A stretch of DNA of 64,000 bases from Clonostachys chloroleuca (taxonomy: Eukaryota; Ascomycota; Sordariomycetes; Hypocreales; Bionectriaceae). Shown here one piece after another: positions 32,926 through 44,002 of this stretch. The stretch lies in the NCBI GenBank assembly GCA_037952775.1, contig JBANAY010000003.1, positions 4,712,001-4,776,000 of the forward strand. Direction: 5' to 3'. Numbering within the stretch: position 1 is the stretch's first letter; every line of letters begins with the position of its first letter. The translations under genes were made by a program, and so were the position numbers. The notes under the pieces are model-generated. The model was given only the letters and a program-made list of their open reading frames with translations, was not told where the DNA came from and ran no database searches.

Positions 32926-33660
32926 ATGACTCACCACCTAAAGCCGGTATATTTAGGCGAAAGAACTCTCAATAAGCTCTCCGGTAACTATTATTGTGGC
33001 CAATTACAATTGATGTCGGGCCAAGAGTCTATCTCCGAGTTGCTCAACCTCATAACACCCTCCTGTGTCCCAGGTAGTATTTTCCTCTCCGAACTCAGCG
33101 GTTTGATCGACAGCCGAGGTTTTGCTTTTGCTAGGATTGGTAAGCAAAAAGGGAAGCTCATCGAGCAAGGATATATTTGGAAAAAGAGGGCGGTCGAGCT
33201 TGTCGGACTTGAACGAATCCCGGCCCGCCCATTCAGATCTCACGGAGCCCGAGCCTTGAGACAGGCATCATCAGCCCACTATTCATTGGCTCATCGACCG
33301 CTACGTGGTATCATGCATGCGCCTTATCGGTGTTGGGCAAACGCTAACCCAGGCGATTGCACACCACCGCTCTACATGATCATGTGTTACACCAGCGGTG
33401 TTGGGCTCCTTGGCGCCAATATGGATGAGGTGCAGCTCCAGGCGGACATGTCCCGTTTAGACACAAAACCCGGGGCAGTTCTATATCCGAGAACACCCAC
33501 AGAGGGTCATTCTGCGCTGCTGAGGTCTGCCACCCAGCCGGCCCTGTTACCGGATTTGCCCACCGAGCCCGAGCCCGTCCCCGCCTCCGCAAGATGCAAC
33601 AGAACAACATTATACAGCACTGCTAGCGGCTGCGTCACCCAAGAAACGGCACGGTCGTAG
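32926..33660 (+). CDS. Orphan reading frame, 244 aa, unrecognised
   Basis: An uninterrupted 244-codon frame from a genuine ATG, unusually long for chance at this base composition. Composition is odd: low-complexity C-terminus (LLPDLPTEPEPVPASAR), many Arg/Ser/Pro, no signal peptide, no TM segment, no known motif. No partner exon is evident. It could be a lineage-specific gene, an antisense or UTR frame, or chance. Nothing about its role can be inferred; the neighbours (GH28 upstream, MDR reductase downstream) are unrelated. Confidence 0.25.
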   Translation: MTHHLKPVYLGERTLNKLSGNYYCGQLQLMSGQESISELLNLITPSCVPGSIFLSELSGLIDSRGFAFARIGKQKGKLIEQGYIWKKRAVELVGLERIPARPFRSHGARALRQASSAHYSLAHRPLRGIMHAPYRCWANANPGDCTPPLYMIMCYTSGVGLLGANMDEVQLQADMSRLDTKPGAVLYPRTPTEGHSALLRSATQPALLPDLPTEPEPVPASARCNRTTLYSTASGCVTQETARS

Positions 33661-34503
33661 GTCCCCAAGATAGCCTAGCCAACCCATCGTCTTCGGGATC
33701 AGCGAGGCGTGCTCCGCGAGGGGCTACAGCTTTGTTATGCCTCGGCACATACTGCCTGACGAGCAAGAGGCTGGTTGGCTGGTTTCCAGAAGGAGCAGGG
33801 CCGTGATCTCTGAGCTCTCCACATCTTCTTCCTACCTACCGTTTTGTCGCAGTGGTTCTGAAGTCTCTGACGTGCCGGGGATGATGAACTGCCCCTCCGG
33901 GCTAACCCAAGGACCCCTGTTTGATACGCGTAAAATCCGTCCCAACCGTTGTTTTACTGGAAGAGTTTTGCTGCTGCCTATGCCATTCACAAATTGTAGT
34001 ATGTACATGCCCAGAATTGGCCATCTGCCCGCGCCCGTCAACGCCACTTCACGGCGATATGCCTGAGATCAGTCAAACACGGGCCAAGCATCCTTTCACC
34101 TGCTCCTCCGCTTTACTGCCTTCTCCTCTCGGCTACGTTGGCGGCTCTTGGTCGAAACTTTCTCAAAGCAGTTACGCTCCGTACAATGTCCGTCGTTTCT
34201 GCTCGCAGGCCCCGGCTGAAACTCCTGGGATCCTGAGGAATGTGAGGCGAGCGAGCGCGCGCCAGTGCCCAGCCCACATGCACTCAATATTTCATCCTGT
34301 ACCGGCGCCGACACTCCACTCGATTTAATTAGATTTATAAAAGACGCAACTGCCGGGCTTCACGACCTCCAAGTTCTCCTGTCGTGCCACCACTCACCTG
34401 TCCCAAGGAATCGAAGACAAGCCGCAGATTGGTTCTCCCATTTCCAGCCCCAGTTGCACGACTTATACGAAGCAAAACCCTCTCCAGCCACTGACAGCTC
34501 ACT
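33661..34503. other. Intergenic, promoter of MDR reductase
   Basis: About 840 bp, GC-rich and pyrimidine-rich toward the right end; no gene supported. The final ~150 bp are probably the 5' UTR of the MDR gene. Confidence 0.45.
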
Positions 34504-35758
34504 ATGGCGGCCGAGAACCTTTCCATTCACCTCGCTGAGCGCCCGACGGGGGAGATCATCCCGGGGCAGACCTTCTCACAGCAGACCAGCCCAATTCCGT
34601 CACCCGCCGATCTGCAGGATGGGGAGATCCTGGTCGAGGTTCTATATCTCTCTCTAGATCCCTCCTTGCGCGCGCAGCTAATAGGTAGGTCTATCACATG
34701 AATGCAGAGCAATGCATAAGCCATCAGCCACCGGTCCAAAAAGCCGATGACGATGAAATCCATTACTGCAATGCTAATTTTCAAACCCAGACCGCCGATC
34801 CTATGTGCCGCCCGTCGCCATTGGCGCAAGAATGAGCGGAATCACCGTCTCCCGCGTCCTCGTCACCAAGTCAAAGCTCGCCGCAGAGGGCGACTTCGTC
34901 GTCGCCCTCACGGGATGGACCGAGTACGCGGTTCTCAAGGACGGCCAATTCGAGCCCCAAGCCAACTACCCACCTATAAAGAAGCCCCAGGACATGCTCT
35001 CGGCGCTGGGATTGACGGGCATCACCGCGTGGGTCGGCCTGAACAACATCGGAAAGCCGCAGGCCGGCGAGCTCGTGGTCGTGTCGGGGGCCGCTGGAGC
35101 TACGGGGAGCGTTGCTGGTCAAATTGCCAAGATCAGGGGCGCCACGGTTGTGGGAATCGCAGGGACGGACGACAAGTGCCGCTGGCTGACGGAGGAGCTC
35201 GGGTTTGATGCTGCACTGAACTACAAGGCGGAGGATTTCAAGGAGAAATTCATCGAGGCCACCAAGAACTACATTGATGTCTACTTTGACAATGGTAAGC
35301 AGTTCTCATTCGCAAAACCCCCACGCGGAGAAGTGGGAGGCGACCGTTTGATACGCTTCTTTTGACCAAAGTCCCAAACTAATCCGTTGCATGTAGTCGG
35401 AGGAGAGATCCTCGACCTGGCTCTCACCCGGGCCAAGGAACGCGCTCGATTCATCGAATGCGGCATGATCAGCCAATACAACGGAGTACCCAAGGGTATT
35501 CAAAACTTGAGCCAGCTGATGAAGATGCGTATCCGGATGGAAGGATTCATTGTCTTCGACCACAAGGACCAGTTCCCGCAAGCTCGAACCGAACTCGCCC
35601 AGTGGCTGGCTGAGGGCAAATTGAAGAAGGAGGAGACCATCCTAAAGGGCGGGTTGAAAGCGGCCGAAGCTGGACTCCGGGATCTGCTCAGGGGTGTTAA
35701 TACCGGGAAGCTTCTAGTTGAGGTCAGAGACCCCAACGAGGCCCCAAGAAAATTGTAG
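34504..35758 (+). CDS. MDR-family NADP-dependent reductase (PTGR/LTB4DH-like)
   Basis: Zinc-independent medium-chain dehydrogenase/reductase, 348 aa, probably reducing alpha,beta-unsaturated carbonyls (enones) with NADPH in the cytosol. Exons 34504-34684, 34791-35294, 35397-35758. Motifs: LYLSLDPSLRAQL near the N-terminus, GARMSGITVSRV, LGLTGITAWVGL, the cofactor loop VVSGAAGATGSVAGQIAKI, GIAGTDDKC, GFDAALNYK, YIDVYFDNVGGEILD across intron 2, GMISQYN and FIVFDH. These are typical of the prostaglandin reductase/curcumin reductase branch, which lacks the catalytic zinc ligands. Substrate unknown; possible roles are detoxification or secondary metabolism. Confidence 0.92.
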
Positions 35759-36461
35759 TCTAGCCCCTAGTAAAATGATGACAACTTGAACGGCAGTTTA
35801 AAAAAGAATGACACCGGATGATCCGGCGAGTCAATCTATTTTGGGACACAAGCCATGGAATCTGGCACTCGCCGAGAGCTCGATATTGGGACTCATTTGC
35901 GTGTCAACCGCGTCCCTTGTTGCTTGCATGTCCCCACAAAAGCACGAAAGATTGAGCTTTCAGACGTGCTTCGAAGATTACTTCCAAACCGACAAGACGG
36001 AAACTATCTCTGTGAAAGAGGTGGTATTCCGCTGGCCAAAGTTCCGATCCCCACGGGCCACTCTCCTTACATGTTGGTTGACATCATATCCCGCATCACT
36101 CAGCATCAAAGCCACCCAGACAACGCCGCGCAAACCGACAAAGGGCGGGGTCGCTGCGTTTAGCGTTAATATGTCTGGGGCGGCGGCCGCCGCAAAATTA
36201 GAATGGGAAGCCGGCAAGGGAAATCCGCCAAGTCGAATGTAACAAGCCTAGGGCTTATGGTTGGCCTGGATTAGCCTCGAAACAAACCCCTACAGTGATC
36301 ATCCATCCGCATAAAGATACGCGTATTGGCGGGCCAAAGCTGAGAGCATACTCAGAGATGACGATACGACTATACAAATAGGGAAAAACATAATATATAG
36401 CGACGATCTCCCTCTCTCCCTTAGACCAAACTCTCTATGTCTCTAGGGAGCTGTCGACACA
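35759..36461. other. Intergenic, promoter of FAD oxidoreductase
   Basis: About 700 bp. A 144-codon frame at 35808-36242 has a genuine ATG but no recognisable features and is not called. A TATATAG element at 36394-36400 sits 62 bp before the next ATG. Confidence 0.45.
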
Positions 36462-37877
36462 ATGCGCTTCTTAACCCAAAGTCTGCCTTTCCTAATTGCC
36501 GGTGTGGCTACAGCTACCCCCTGCTCCAACAATGATACCGTTTTGGAGCGAGATGTCGTCGTTATTGGTGGCGGCTCATCCGGCACCTACGCGGCTGTGC
36601 GGTTGATGGACCAGGGCCATTCCGTCGTTGTCCTCGAGAAGAACGACCACCTAGGAGGCCACACAGTCACGTACACGGACCCTGACACCAACCAGCCATT
36701 CAACCTCGGAGTCGTTGTCTACCACAACTCCTCAATCGTCAGAGACTACTTTGGCAGCCTCGGAGTGCCGCTTGCCAACGTCAGCTTCAGAGGCACAGAG
36801 CAAGTCTTTGTCGATTTGTCCACTGGTCGCGCCGTGGACGGGTACACTCCCGTCGCCCCCGAGGCGCTGGGGGCTGCCATTCAAAAGTATGCCGGGATTT
36901 ATACTGAGAAATACCCATATCTCTCTCTCGGCTATGCCGTACCCAACCCGGTTCCCGAAGAGCTGCTGGCCCCTTACGCAGACTTCATCAAGGACAATGA
37001 CCTCGGAGACATAGTCCAGCAGGTCAATTCCATCGCCGGATGCAACGGTAATCTGTTGGAGAGACCTACCATCTACGGTCTCAAGGTGTTCAGCCCCCTG
37101 CTTGTACAAGCCGCTGCCGCCGGGTTCATCAATGCTGCGTCTGGAAACAATCTCGATCTATACCGGGCTGCCCAGGGTCGCTTGAATGATAAGGAGAGCG
37201 TCGTCCTACAATCGCGGATTAAGAAGGTTACCAGATCCCAGGACGGTATACAAGTTGTGGTCAAGACACCAAAGGGCCGCGTGGTTGTCAAGGCAAAGAA
37301 ACTGGTGCTTGCCATCCCGCCAACAATTGATAGCCTTACATCTATCGGACTTGACCTCACGTCAGAAGAAACGGAACTATTTTCCAAGTTCAAGGGTTTC
37401 TTGTATGGGTCGACTGTCTTCACTCATCAAGGAATCGACACCAAGAGGAGTTTCGGCAACATTGGCACGAATACTCCCTACAACCTTTTAACACTCCCCG
37501 GGTCATATTCAATTGGTCCTCTTCTTGCTGGCAATGTCTCGACAAACAAAATATCCGCATATTTTGGTGGTTTGGATCCCGATTTGACCGAACAGGACAT
37601 CAAGGACTTGGTCAAGGGCGAGTTGGACAACTTGGCAAACGCAGGAACTATTGGCCAGGGTGAGCCAGACTTTAAGTATTTCGGGAATCATGCACCATAT
37701 CACATCCACGTTTCTCCTGAGGATATTCGTGACGGGTTTTACAGTAAGCTCTACGATCTCGAGGGCCAGAAGAATACTTTCTGGACTGGAGCAGCTTTTG
37801 TAGACAACGACAGCACGCTCATCTGGACATGGACAGAGTCGTATCTCCTTAAGCTCATTCAAGACTCTTTAAAATAG
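36462..37877 (+). CDS. Secreted FAD-dependent amine-oxidase-like oxidoreductase
   Basis: Single exon, 471 aa. A signal peptide (RFLTQSLPFLIAGVATAT, cleavage near residue 19) precedes a Rossmann FAD motif (VVVIGGGSSGTYAAVRLM, ~residues 31-50, then VVVLEKNDHLGGHT). The order resembles fungal flavin oxidoreductases such as beta-cyclopiazonate dehydrogenase, an amine-oxidase-fold enzyme. The middle contains a substrate domain with GFINAASGNNLDLYRAAQGR, and the C-terminus keeps an FAD-contacting segment (NTFWTGAAFVDNDSTLIW) instead of the usual GTE..WxGY. Probably exported or in the secretory pathway. The substrate is unknown; family members act on phenolic, indole or amine compounds. Confidence 0.87.
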   Translation: MRFLTQSLPFLIAGVATATPCSNNDTVLERDVVVIGGGSSGTYAAVRLMDQGHSVVVLEKNDHLGGHTVTYTDPDTNQPFNLGVVVYHNSSIVRDYFGSLGVPLANVSFRGTEQVFVDLSTGRAVDGYTPVAPEALGAAIQKYAGIYTEKYPYLSLGYAVPNPVPEELLAPYADFIKDNDLGDIVQQVNSIAGCNGNLLERPTIYGLKVFSPLLVQAAAAGFINAASGNNLDLYRAAQGRLNDKESVVLQSRIKKVTRSQDGIQVVVKTPKGRVVVKAKKLVLAIPPTIDSLTSIGLDLTSEETELFSKFKGFLYGSTVFTHQGIDTKRSFGNIGTNTPYNLLTLPGSYSIGPLLAGNVSTNKISAYFGGLDPDLTEQDIKDLVKGELDNLANAGTIGQGEPDFKYFGNHAPYHIHVSPEDIRDGFYSKLYDLEGQKNTFWTGAAFVDNDSTLIWTWTESYLLKLIQDSLK

Positions 37878-38070
37878 GGCTGGTAGGTCTTACACATCCA
37901 TAACCTCTAGAGTAGTTGATATACAGAGAAACACGATTTATCACATGACTGTGGCGTTTTTGGGTGTGCCTACTTAAAGAAGAGAAAGAGACAGAATAGC
38001 TCCTCATATAATCATATGGTAAGTTTGCACAGAGTGCCTTTTGCCTACCCGACCTGATATTAAATAAGCT

Positions 38071-39052
38071 TCATATTTTCATAATAAAGGGCTTTTCTCC
38101 CCTCTTGACTCTCCATCCATTTGTCGCCGCGATCAACTCAGGGCATCCTCTCGCTAGGAAGCCCCATTTCCGTAGAAACGCCGCGTTCACTTCCCAACCC
38201 TCGGGATCACAAGCAGCCCCCCATACAATCATTGCTGGCCGGGTTACTATGTCCGTCTCTACACCGCCCATGTCTACCAGATCGAAGCACAAGTCGTCAT
38301 CATCCATGAAACCGGCATCCAAGGCCTCGAGGAGATTGTCTCGGAGCGCCGGGAAAGGTATCAGGTCAATCCAAGGATGGTGAAGCACCCGATATTGTGT
38401 GGGAGTTGGAGCCAAAGCAGCTGGTGAGTTGGCCAGGGACAATGTATGACATGGCTCGAGCGGGCCAGCGAGGTTGAATGGCGAGATGGCCTCCTCACAG
38501 CACAGACCCGCTGGCGATATCCCGATATGGCGTGCATTGCTCGCCATGGCATTGAGCAGATTCAGTCTAATCAGGAAGGGAAGACTGTCCGGGCGAGGAA
38601 GTTTGAGGGTGTATTCCTCGTAAACCCGCCTCACTAGATTCATCGCTGCATTCTTCTTCCTGGCATTGTGGAGCATGTCATAACCCCGGAACAGCTGAAG
38701 AACGTCAAGCGGCGGCCCCAGATCGCTCTCTATAGTCAGCTGTGAGGCACCAGAGGCATCCTCCCCGTTGGCAAGAGCCTGGATAGACTTTTCTCGGATG
38801 CGTTCCATCCTCTTTCTTCTGCCTGCGGGGTGGGTCAGCATGCAAGTCCATGGGACACCGGGCATGGGACATACGCCAAGCTCTCTGGTTGAGTCTGTTC
38901 TGCAGCTTTTTTCGCTCCGCGGAGCTACTAATGCCTGTCCAGTCGTCATCCGGGGCCCGCAGTTCCGGGAGTCGATGGAACATGTTTGGATCAATTGGTA
39001 GAGGGGGGAACTCGGGGTCCTCGGGGTTGATCGCCGCCATATTGGAGAGCAT
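38071..39052 (-). CDS. bZIP transcription factor with DUF3425
   Basis: Nuclear regulator, 309 aa, exons 39052-38875 and 38822-38071. The basic region, rebuilt across the intron, reads SSSAERKKLQNRLNQRAWRR then RKRMERIREK, with the conserved N-x2-R-Q/x-R pattern in slightly altered form. The leucine zipper is short or absent. The rest matches the fungal bZIP-DUF3425 class: a helical domain with LLNAMASNARHIGI, HPWIDLIPFPALRDNLL and the C-terminal WGAACDPEGWEVNAAFLRKWGFLARGCPEL. ATGs at 39052 and 39040 are both possible. Such factors often regulate stress or secondary-metabolism genes. The neighbouring FAD oxidoreductase is convergent, only ~190 bp away at the 3' ends. Confidence 0.88.
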
Positions 39053-42000
39053 ATGTGGGATTGTGGACTAGCCTATTGTAGGTGATCTTACTGCTTGATC
39101 AGAGGAATGGGTACATTCAAATCCAAGAGATCAGAAAGCCTTGATTATTTCTGTTTCCATGGCGGAAAGAAAAAGGCAAATCTTGATTAACAACCTGTCG
39201 AATCCACGCCCGGAGTTAGACGGAGTTTATATCGAAAAAGCCGCAACAGATGACGGCCTGACTCACAAACGGATCGAAAGATGCAACCCTGTCAGAAGTC
39301 ATGTCTCATTGTCAATTCGAGTAATTTGGTGTTTTCAGCCGTTTGTCGGCTTGCTGGCGAGATTTGGGATTGCGGATGGTCATGGAAGGGGCTCAACTAA
39401 TAATAATGCCCACCCCTGTTTGGCAATGCTCCCATTCTTTCTCCATTCTCCCAGCAAATTGTTGGGATCTAGTTTGATTTTGCTAGTGGGTAGCATGAAT
39501 AAGCTCTTGCTTAATGTCGAAAGTGGCTTGAACCTGTCGAAGGAGTTGGCATTGGCATGGTCTTCGAGACTAAGCCAAGGATATCTCACACTCTAGCTAT
39601 CTTCGAGAACAACTTGTATGTTCCCCAGGGCTCATACACTAGGCAACTCTACTATTTTACTAGGGTTGAATATGAAAAATTACTAAGGTGAGTATACGTG
39701 AGCTTTTCTTGATGCTTCAGATTCAATATGTTCCAAGTATTTTTCAAGCAACGAGTTTGGCAGGGTCCCGTTCATCTTTTGTGTTCCAGGATAGGTAGCC
39801 TTTTAACTCACGACCACGAACTGTTACCAGCCTGTAAGTCCAATAAGTTAGAAAAAACTCTTCTGCTGCGTTGATAAAAATAAAAATTCCGGCAAGAGAA
39901 ATAAAGATGCCATTACACGATCAGCTATGCTGTGGCTACAGCTATGGGTACAGGGTAGGTCGTTCAACACAATGGATCACAACCAACAAACCCTGCAGCG
40001 ACATGCGAATGCCCCCACTTGATGGAACTTGGAACGAGTATCACATGTATTTACAGGCCCTCATTAACTTGAGAAAGAAGGAAGTCACCTCTCAAGAGCT
40101 TGGCCGGGTGTAGGGTAGTAGGTAGTCGTGGATAATTCTTAATCAGATCCTGGAGGGTGAGCCGGGGTTCTTGTCCGATGAACCGATCTTGCGACACAGG
40201 TCAGTGATCGATCCATTCTACCTGCTGTTTTAGTAGGTAGACAGAAAGGATTCTCCTTCTTGTCAGCCCTACCGGCTAGAACCTTGATCTGGCTTGTGAT
40301 TTTAGTTCGTGGGCAGTTCCATCAGAATTCTACAGGCAATCTCTGCTGAGGCGGGCTTTTGCACGAAGTGAGCTGGCTAGACAAGGATCCGGTGATCGCC
40401 GAATTCACGCGAATGCTGCCTGCTACGCGCTGGGATTCAGAGGTCAACCAGAGGGCAAGGAAAAGGAGAACCCTTCCCATACCAATGCCGAAACCATAGC
40501 ACGTGCGGATGGTTCGCTCGCAAGGCAGTTCTCCTTCGGGTAGGCGATGTCACATGGCCAGAGCGCATATGTAATTATTACCAAGGTCTTGGTCTGGGCT
40601 GGGCAGATCGGCTACAGAGGTTCTCACTTCTCGCGGCTGGCCTCTGGGGGATCCCACCAGCCTGCATGAAATAAGCTGTGCGCTACGCGTTAGTAGCTGG
40701 TAGTTGCATTTGCGACGCATCCTTCCAGGCACACACCACCATTTCCAGTGCATTCTAGACCATATAGGCGCCCTCGGAAGCGCAGTTCCTGCTGGTGGAC
40801 TTTGCTTTGCCGCCCTGTGGCCCAACCCGGTCATTCTTATCACGTAGCGAGAGACGGTAGGAAGCGTTGGGGGCTCATCAGGAGTGCCCAGCCCGCTACG
40901 CATGCATCCTGATGGCAGCCTACAGGAGAGGCGCGCTTATGAGCGCGCCAACAAAGTTCCGGAGGTGTTGTCTCCAAGCGCGGATGGCGGACAGGATTCT
41001 CAAAGCCTGTGTGGTGTGAACCCCTGGCTGACACCCTGGAGGAGAGAAGAGTGCGAGCAGATGAGCAGATTCATTGGCAGAGGCCGTGACAAATGGAACC
41101 TGAACGGGAAAGGAGGAAAGGACCCGATCACAATCGTGAGCCGCTAAGATGTACTGGCAAGATTTGAGACAATGCCGACAGGGGCTGAGAAACAGGGGTG
41201 ATGTCGCCCTCCAGTGTGCGATTGGAGGCGAGGATTGTCCTCGCTTCAGCACACCGCTTGGCTATGCTCTGCCGGACTGGCGCACAGAGCCGTCGTTTGG
41301 GCGATTTGGAGGCTCTAGACTCTTGCCTGGGTTGCTATGCTGGCGTCTTTCATGCGCCGGGGAGCTAAATGGGTGAGACATGGATCGGATACCGGTGCCC
41401 TGACCTTGGAATTTGGTGATGCAGGGGCGTAAACAAGGGCTTTGCAGACACGCGCTGCCCTCAATAATTCCCCTCGTACATAATGATTTCCCCCAAGAGG
41501 CTTTTTGTGTCTCTAGCTTTGTCCTTAGGCCAAGCCCGTCAGAATTTGGACAAAGTTTCCAGGCCCCGTGAACCTCCCTTCGTTGCCCCGAGTGAAAGCT
41601 TGGGCCAGGGCCATGTGTCAGCCCCGCCCATCTCATATCGTAATGCTCACAATACGGCCATTCCCAAGATGGTGCTAATAAAAAGTCGTATTTGGGGGCG
41701 GCTGGCGCGTACTTGTACCTGTGTTCCTGGATCCGGAGACGGAGCAGCGTGAGGAGGGGCGCAGTCCAGGTGTACACTTGGGTGAAAATTGTTCGTATCA
41801 AATCATGTGGTACATCCGTACGTGAGGCCAAGCCCTTCCCTTCCTTCTCTTGGCTCAGATTGATTTAATTTTTCCGCATCGCCGGGTCCATTTAAGCATC
41901 CAAGTGCCCACTCCTGGTGTCGAGCAGTGACCATCCCCACCAGAAACTTCTGCGAGCGAGCCCAACCGACGATACGAATTCAAAACAACACCAAGCCGAC

Positions 42001-42060
42001 AAGGCGACCCTCGTCACAGCCTGCCTGCCCCATCGAATCGACCTTTATTGCTGCTAATCA
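39053..42060. other. 3-kb region without a supportable gene
   Basis: Several frames of 87-190 codons (39159-39596 plus; 40884-41147 plus; 41262-41831 minus) show no known motif, no intron-exon logic and mostly lack ATG starts. The right end (41860-42060) is probably promoter and 5' UTR of the Cys-rich membrane protein gene. No repeats or RNA genes were recognised. Confidence 0.5.
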
Positions 42061-42891
42061 ATGACCGTGATCCCGAACTTGGGCGGTACGTGCCCTGGCC
42101 AGAACAGCTTCTACGTCTGCACCAATAAACCGACACGCTTCGTCGGCTGCTGCGCCATCGATCCCTGCAATACTGCCAACGGCTACTGTCCCGAGGAGAA
42201 CCTGGTCGAGGTGAGCGACGACATGAGCATGGCACAGTCTCGCCTGCAAACACGCGCGGACGAGGGCGGCCTGAGCAACGTCGCAGTCGCGGGCATCGCT
42301 GTAGCAGCGACACTCGTTGGCGGAGGGCTCATCTGCGGCCTCGTCTGGTGGTTCTGGAGGAAACGATACCAGAATGGCATCAGATCCGGCGCTCTGCCTT
42401 CAACATCCTACGAGCCGTTTGCGGTAGCCAACCGTGCTGCCCAGTCGTCCAAGAGTGCGAGCAGCGTAAACCACAACTCCCTCTCCGTCGAGTCCTACCA
42501 CACCACCAACACGAAATCCTACACGCCGTCCCAGCTGGACCGCACATACAAATACGACTCGCTGCAGCACACGCAACTCGCGTCGCTGCCGCAGCCGTCG
42601 CCATCGCAATGGAGCGAGCTCTCGTATGGGGCGCCGGGAGGAGGAAACGCCCTTGCGTATTCTACGACCGATCTCTCGGGGAGCGAGTACTACGGGGCCA
42701 TGCCGGCCATCGAGGTCAACGACGAGGAGGAGAAAGCCAGAGCTGAGCTGGCGGCTGGGGGCCGTCGCGGGCACTCCCACTCTGCCAGCGGCGCATCGTT
42801 ACACGACGGCGGGATATCTGGTTTCACGAGGACCTACTCGGCTGATATGAGCAGGGCGCAGCAGCCAGCCGTCGGAGAGATGGTAGGCTGA
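42061..42891 (+). CDS. Cys-rich single-pass membrane protein
   Basis: Single exon, 276 aa. The N-terminal ~45 residues form a compact Cys-rich ectodomain (TCPGQNSFYVCTNKPTRFVG, CCAIDPCNTANGYCP; seven Cys) of a kind common at the start of fungal surface proteins. One TM helix follows (~75-97, VAVAGIAVAATLVGGGLICG, then WWFW) with a basic stop-transfer RKRYQNG. The ~175-residue cytoplasmic tail is Ser/Thr/Tyr-rich and disordered. There is no N-terminal signal peptide, so the TM helix probably acts as the insertion signal with the N-terminus outside. The topology resembles wall-sensor or signalling proteins; function unknown. Base use is clearly more GC-rich than its neighbours. Confidence 0.72.
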   Translation: MTVIPNLGGTCPGQNSFYVCTNKPTRFVGCCAIDPCNTANGYCPEENLVEVSDDMSMAQSRLQTRADEGGLSNVAVAGIAVAATLVGGGLICGLVWWFWRKRYQNGIRSGALPSTSYEPFAVANRAAQSSKSASSVNHNSLSVESYHTTNTKSYTPSQLDRTYKYDSLQHTQLASLPQPSPSQWSELSYGAPGGGNALAYSTTDLSGSEYYGAMPAIEVNDEEEKARAELAAGGRRGHSHSASGASLHDGGISGFTRTYSADMSRAQQPAVGEMVG

Positions 42892-44002
42892 TAGGCGACC
42901 GAGGGGAACACACAATACTCTTCGTCATGGCCTCGATCGAGCACGCTCTCTCTCCCGCTGACCGCCACATTCACCGAAAATGATCGGGCTTCGAGATCAT
43001 TTGCACAGCAAAAGTCTCTGTCACCGACATTGGCGGAAATCAAACGACATGGATTGCGTACGAACACCGCGACAAGCCTCAGTTGACTCAGCCAAGCCTC
43101 AGCTGAGACCAAGCTGATCCCAATTAAAATATGACAGCACCGCCGGGCGTCAGCTCCCTCACATTAGTCTTTGAGCGGATTGGCAGTGCCCCCGGTGATC
43201 TCTGCCGATCCGCCACTGCATGTTTCGTTCGTTGGGCGCACCATCTACAATCGATCGAATGAATCTGAGGAGAAGAACAGGAATCAGCCTCCCCCTTAAC
43301 CCTACGAGCAAAAGTCCAAGGACAAGGGATTGATCGACGCCAAGGCAGCCATCGCACCGGTCATTCGGAAACGACCTGGGGGCGGGGATTTACTTCCAGG
43401 GGCCGGCAATCCAGGCGTAAGCATCAAATCATGGGGGCTATCGCACCAGTCAAGGTTCTATTGGACACCTCGCCAACCCGCATTGGTCCCCTGACACTTC
43501 CCAGACGATGTGGTGATCTGCTGCTATCTTCTCCGATGCGAGGCTGCCATCGAGTCTCTCATCTTCGGAACGATCTTCGGAACGAGATGTGAGGGTTTTG
43601 CAGGGCACAGGGGCAAGAATCTGAGTTGCACAATTTTGTTCCAATTGATTCATCAGAACATCATCGGTCGCTTGTTGGTCATACAAGCCTGTAACAATCA
43701 TAGTAATTATTATCATCCTAATACTTGTAATATGCACACATTTTCATTCTCAAGGGCACTTTGATCAGATTTCTATTGCTGTATATATGTATCCAATACA
43801 AGACCCTACTTAAAGAATGAAGATTGCTACAGTAATTGAGACAAGTTACCTACGTTTTCATCGGAGCGCCTTATACTCCCTCCAAGTTATCTACACTTCT
43901 TGCCCAAGTAGGGCGTAAGATCCGCGATCAACCCCAGGAGACTGGCATCATCCGGGCACTTAGTTTGATCCTCACCCACCAGCCAAGGTTTGTTTCCAAG
44001 AA
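42892..44002. other. Intergenic, no gene seen
   Basis: About 1.1 kb between the membrane protein and the frameshifted hydrolase. A small direct duplication of cttcggaacgat occurs at about 43562-43585. No gene supported. Confidence 0.45.

Noticed and set aside
35808..36242. 144-codon plus-strand frame upstream of the FAD oxidoreductase
   Set aside because: No recognisable feature, and it overlaps the likely promoter.
39159..39596. 146-codon plus-strand frame with ATG
   Set aside because: No motif or neighbour logic; cannot be supported as a gene.
41262..41831. 190-codon minus-strand frame
   Set aside because: No ATG at its start, no recognisable motif, low-complexity composition; likely chance in a GC-rich stretch.
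43562..43585. Short tandem duplication cttcggaacgat
   Set aside because: Two copies only, in a gene-free spacer; too short to interpret.
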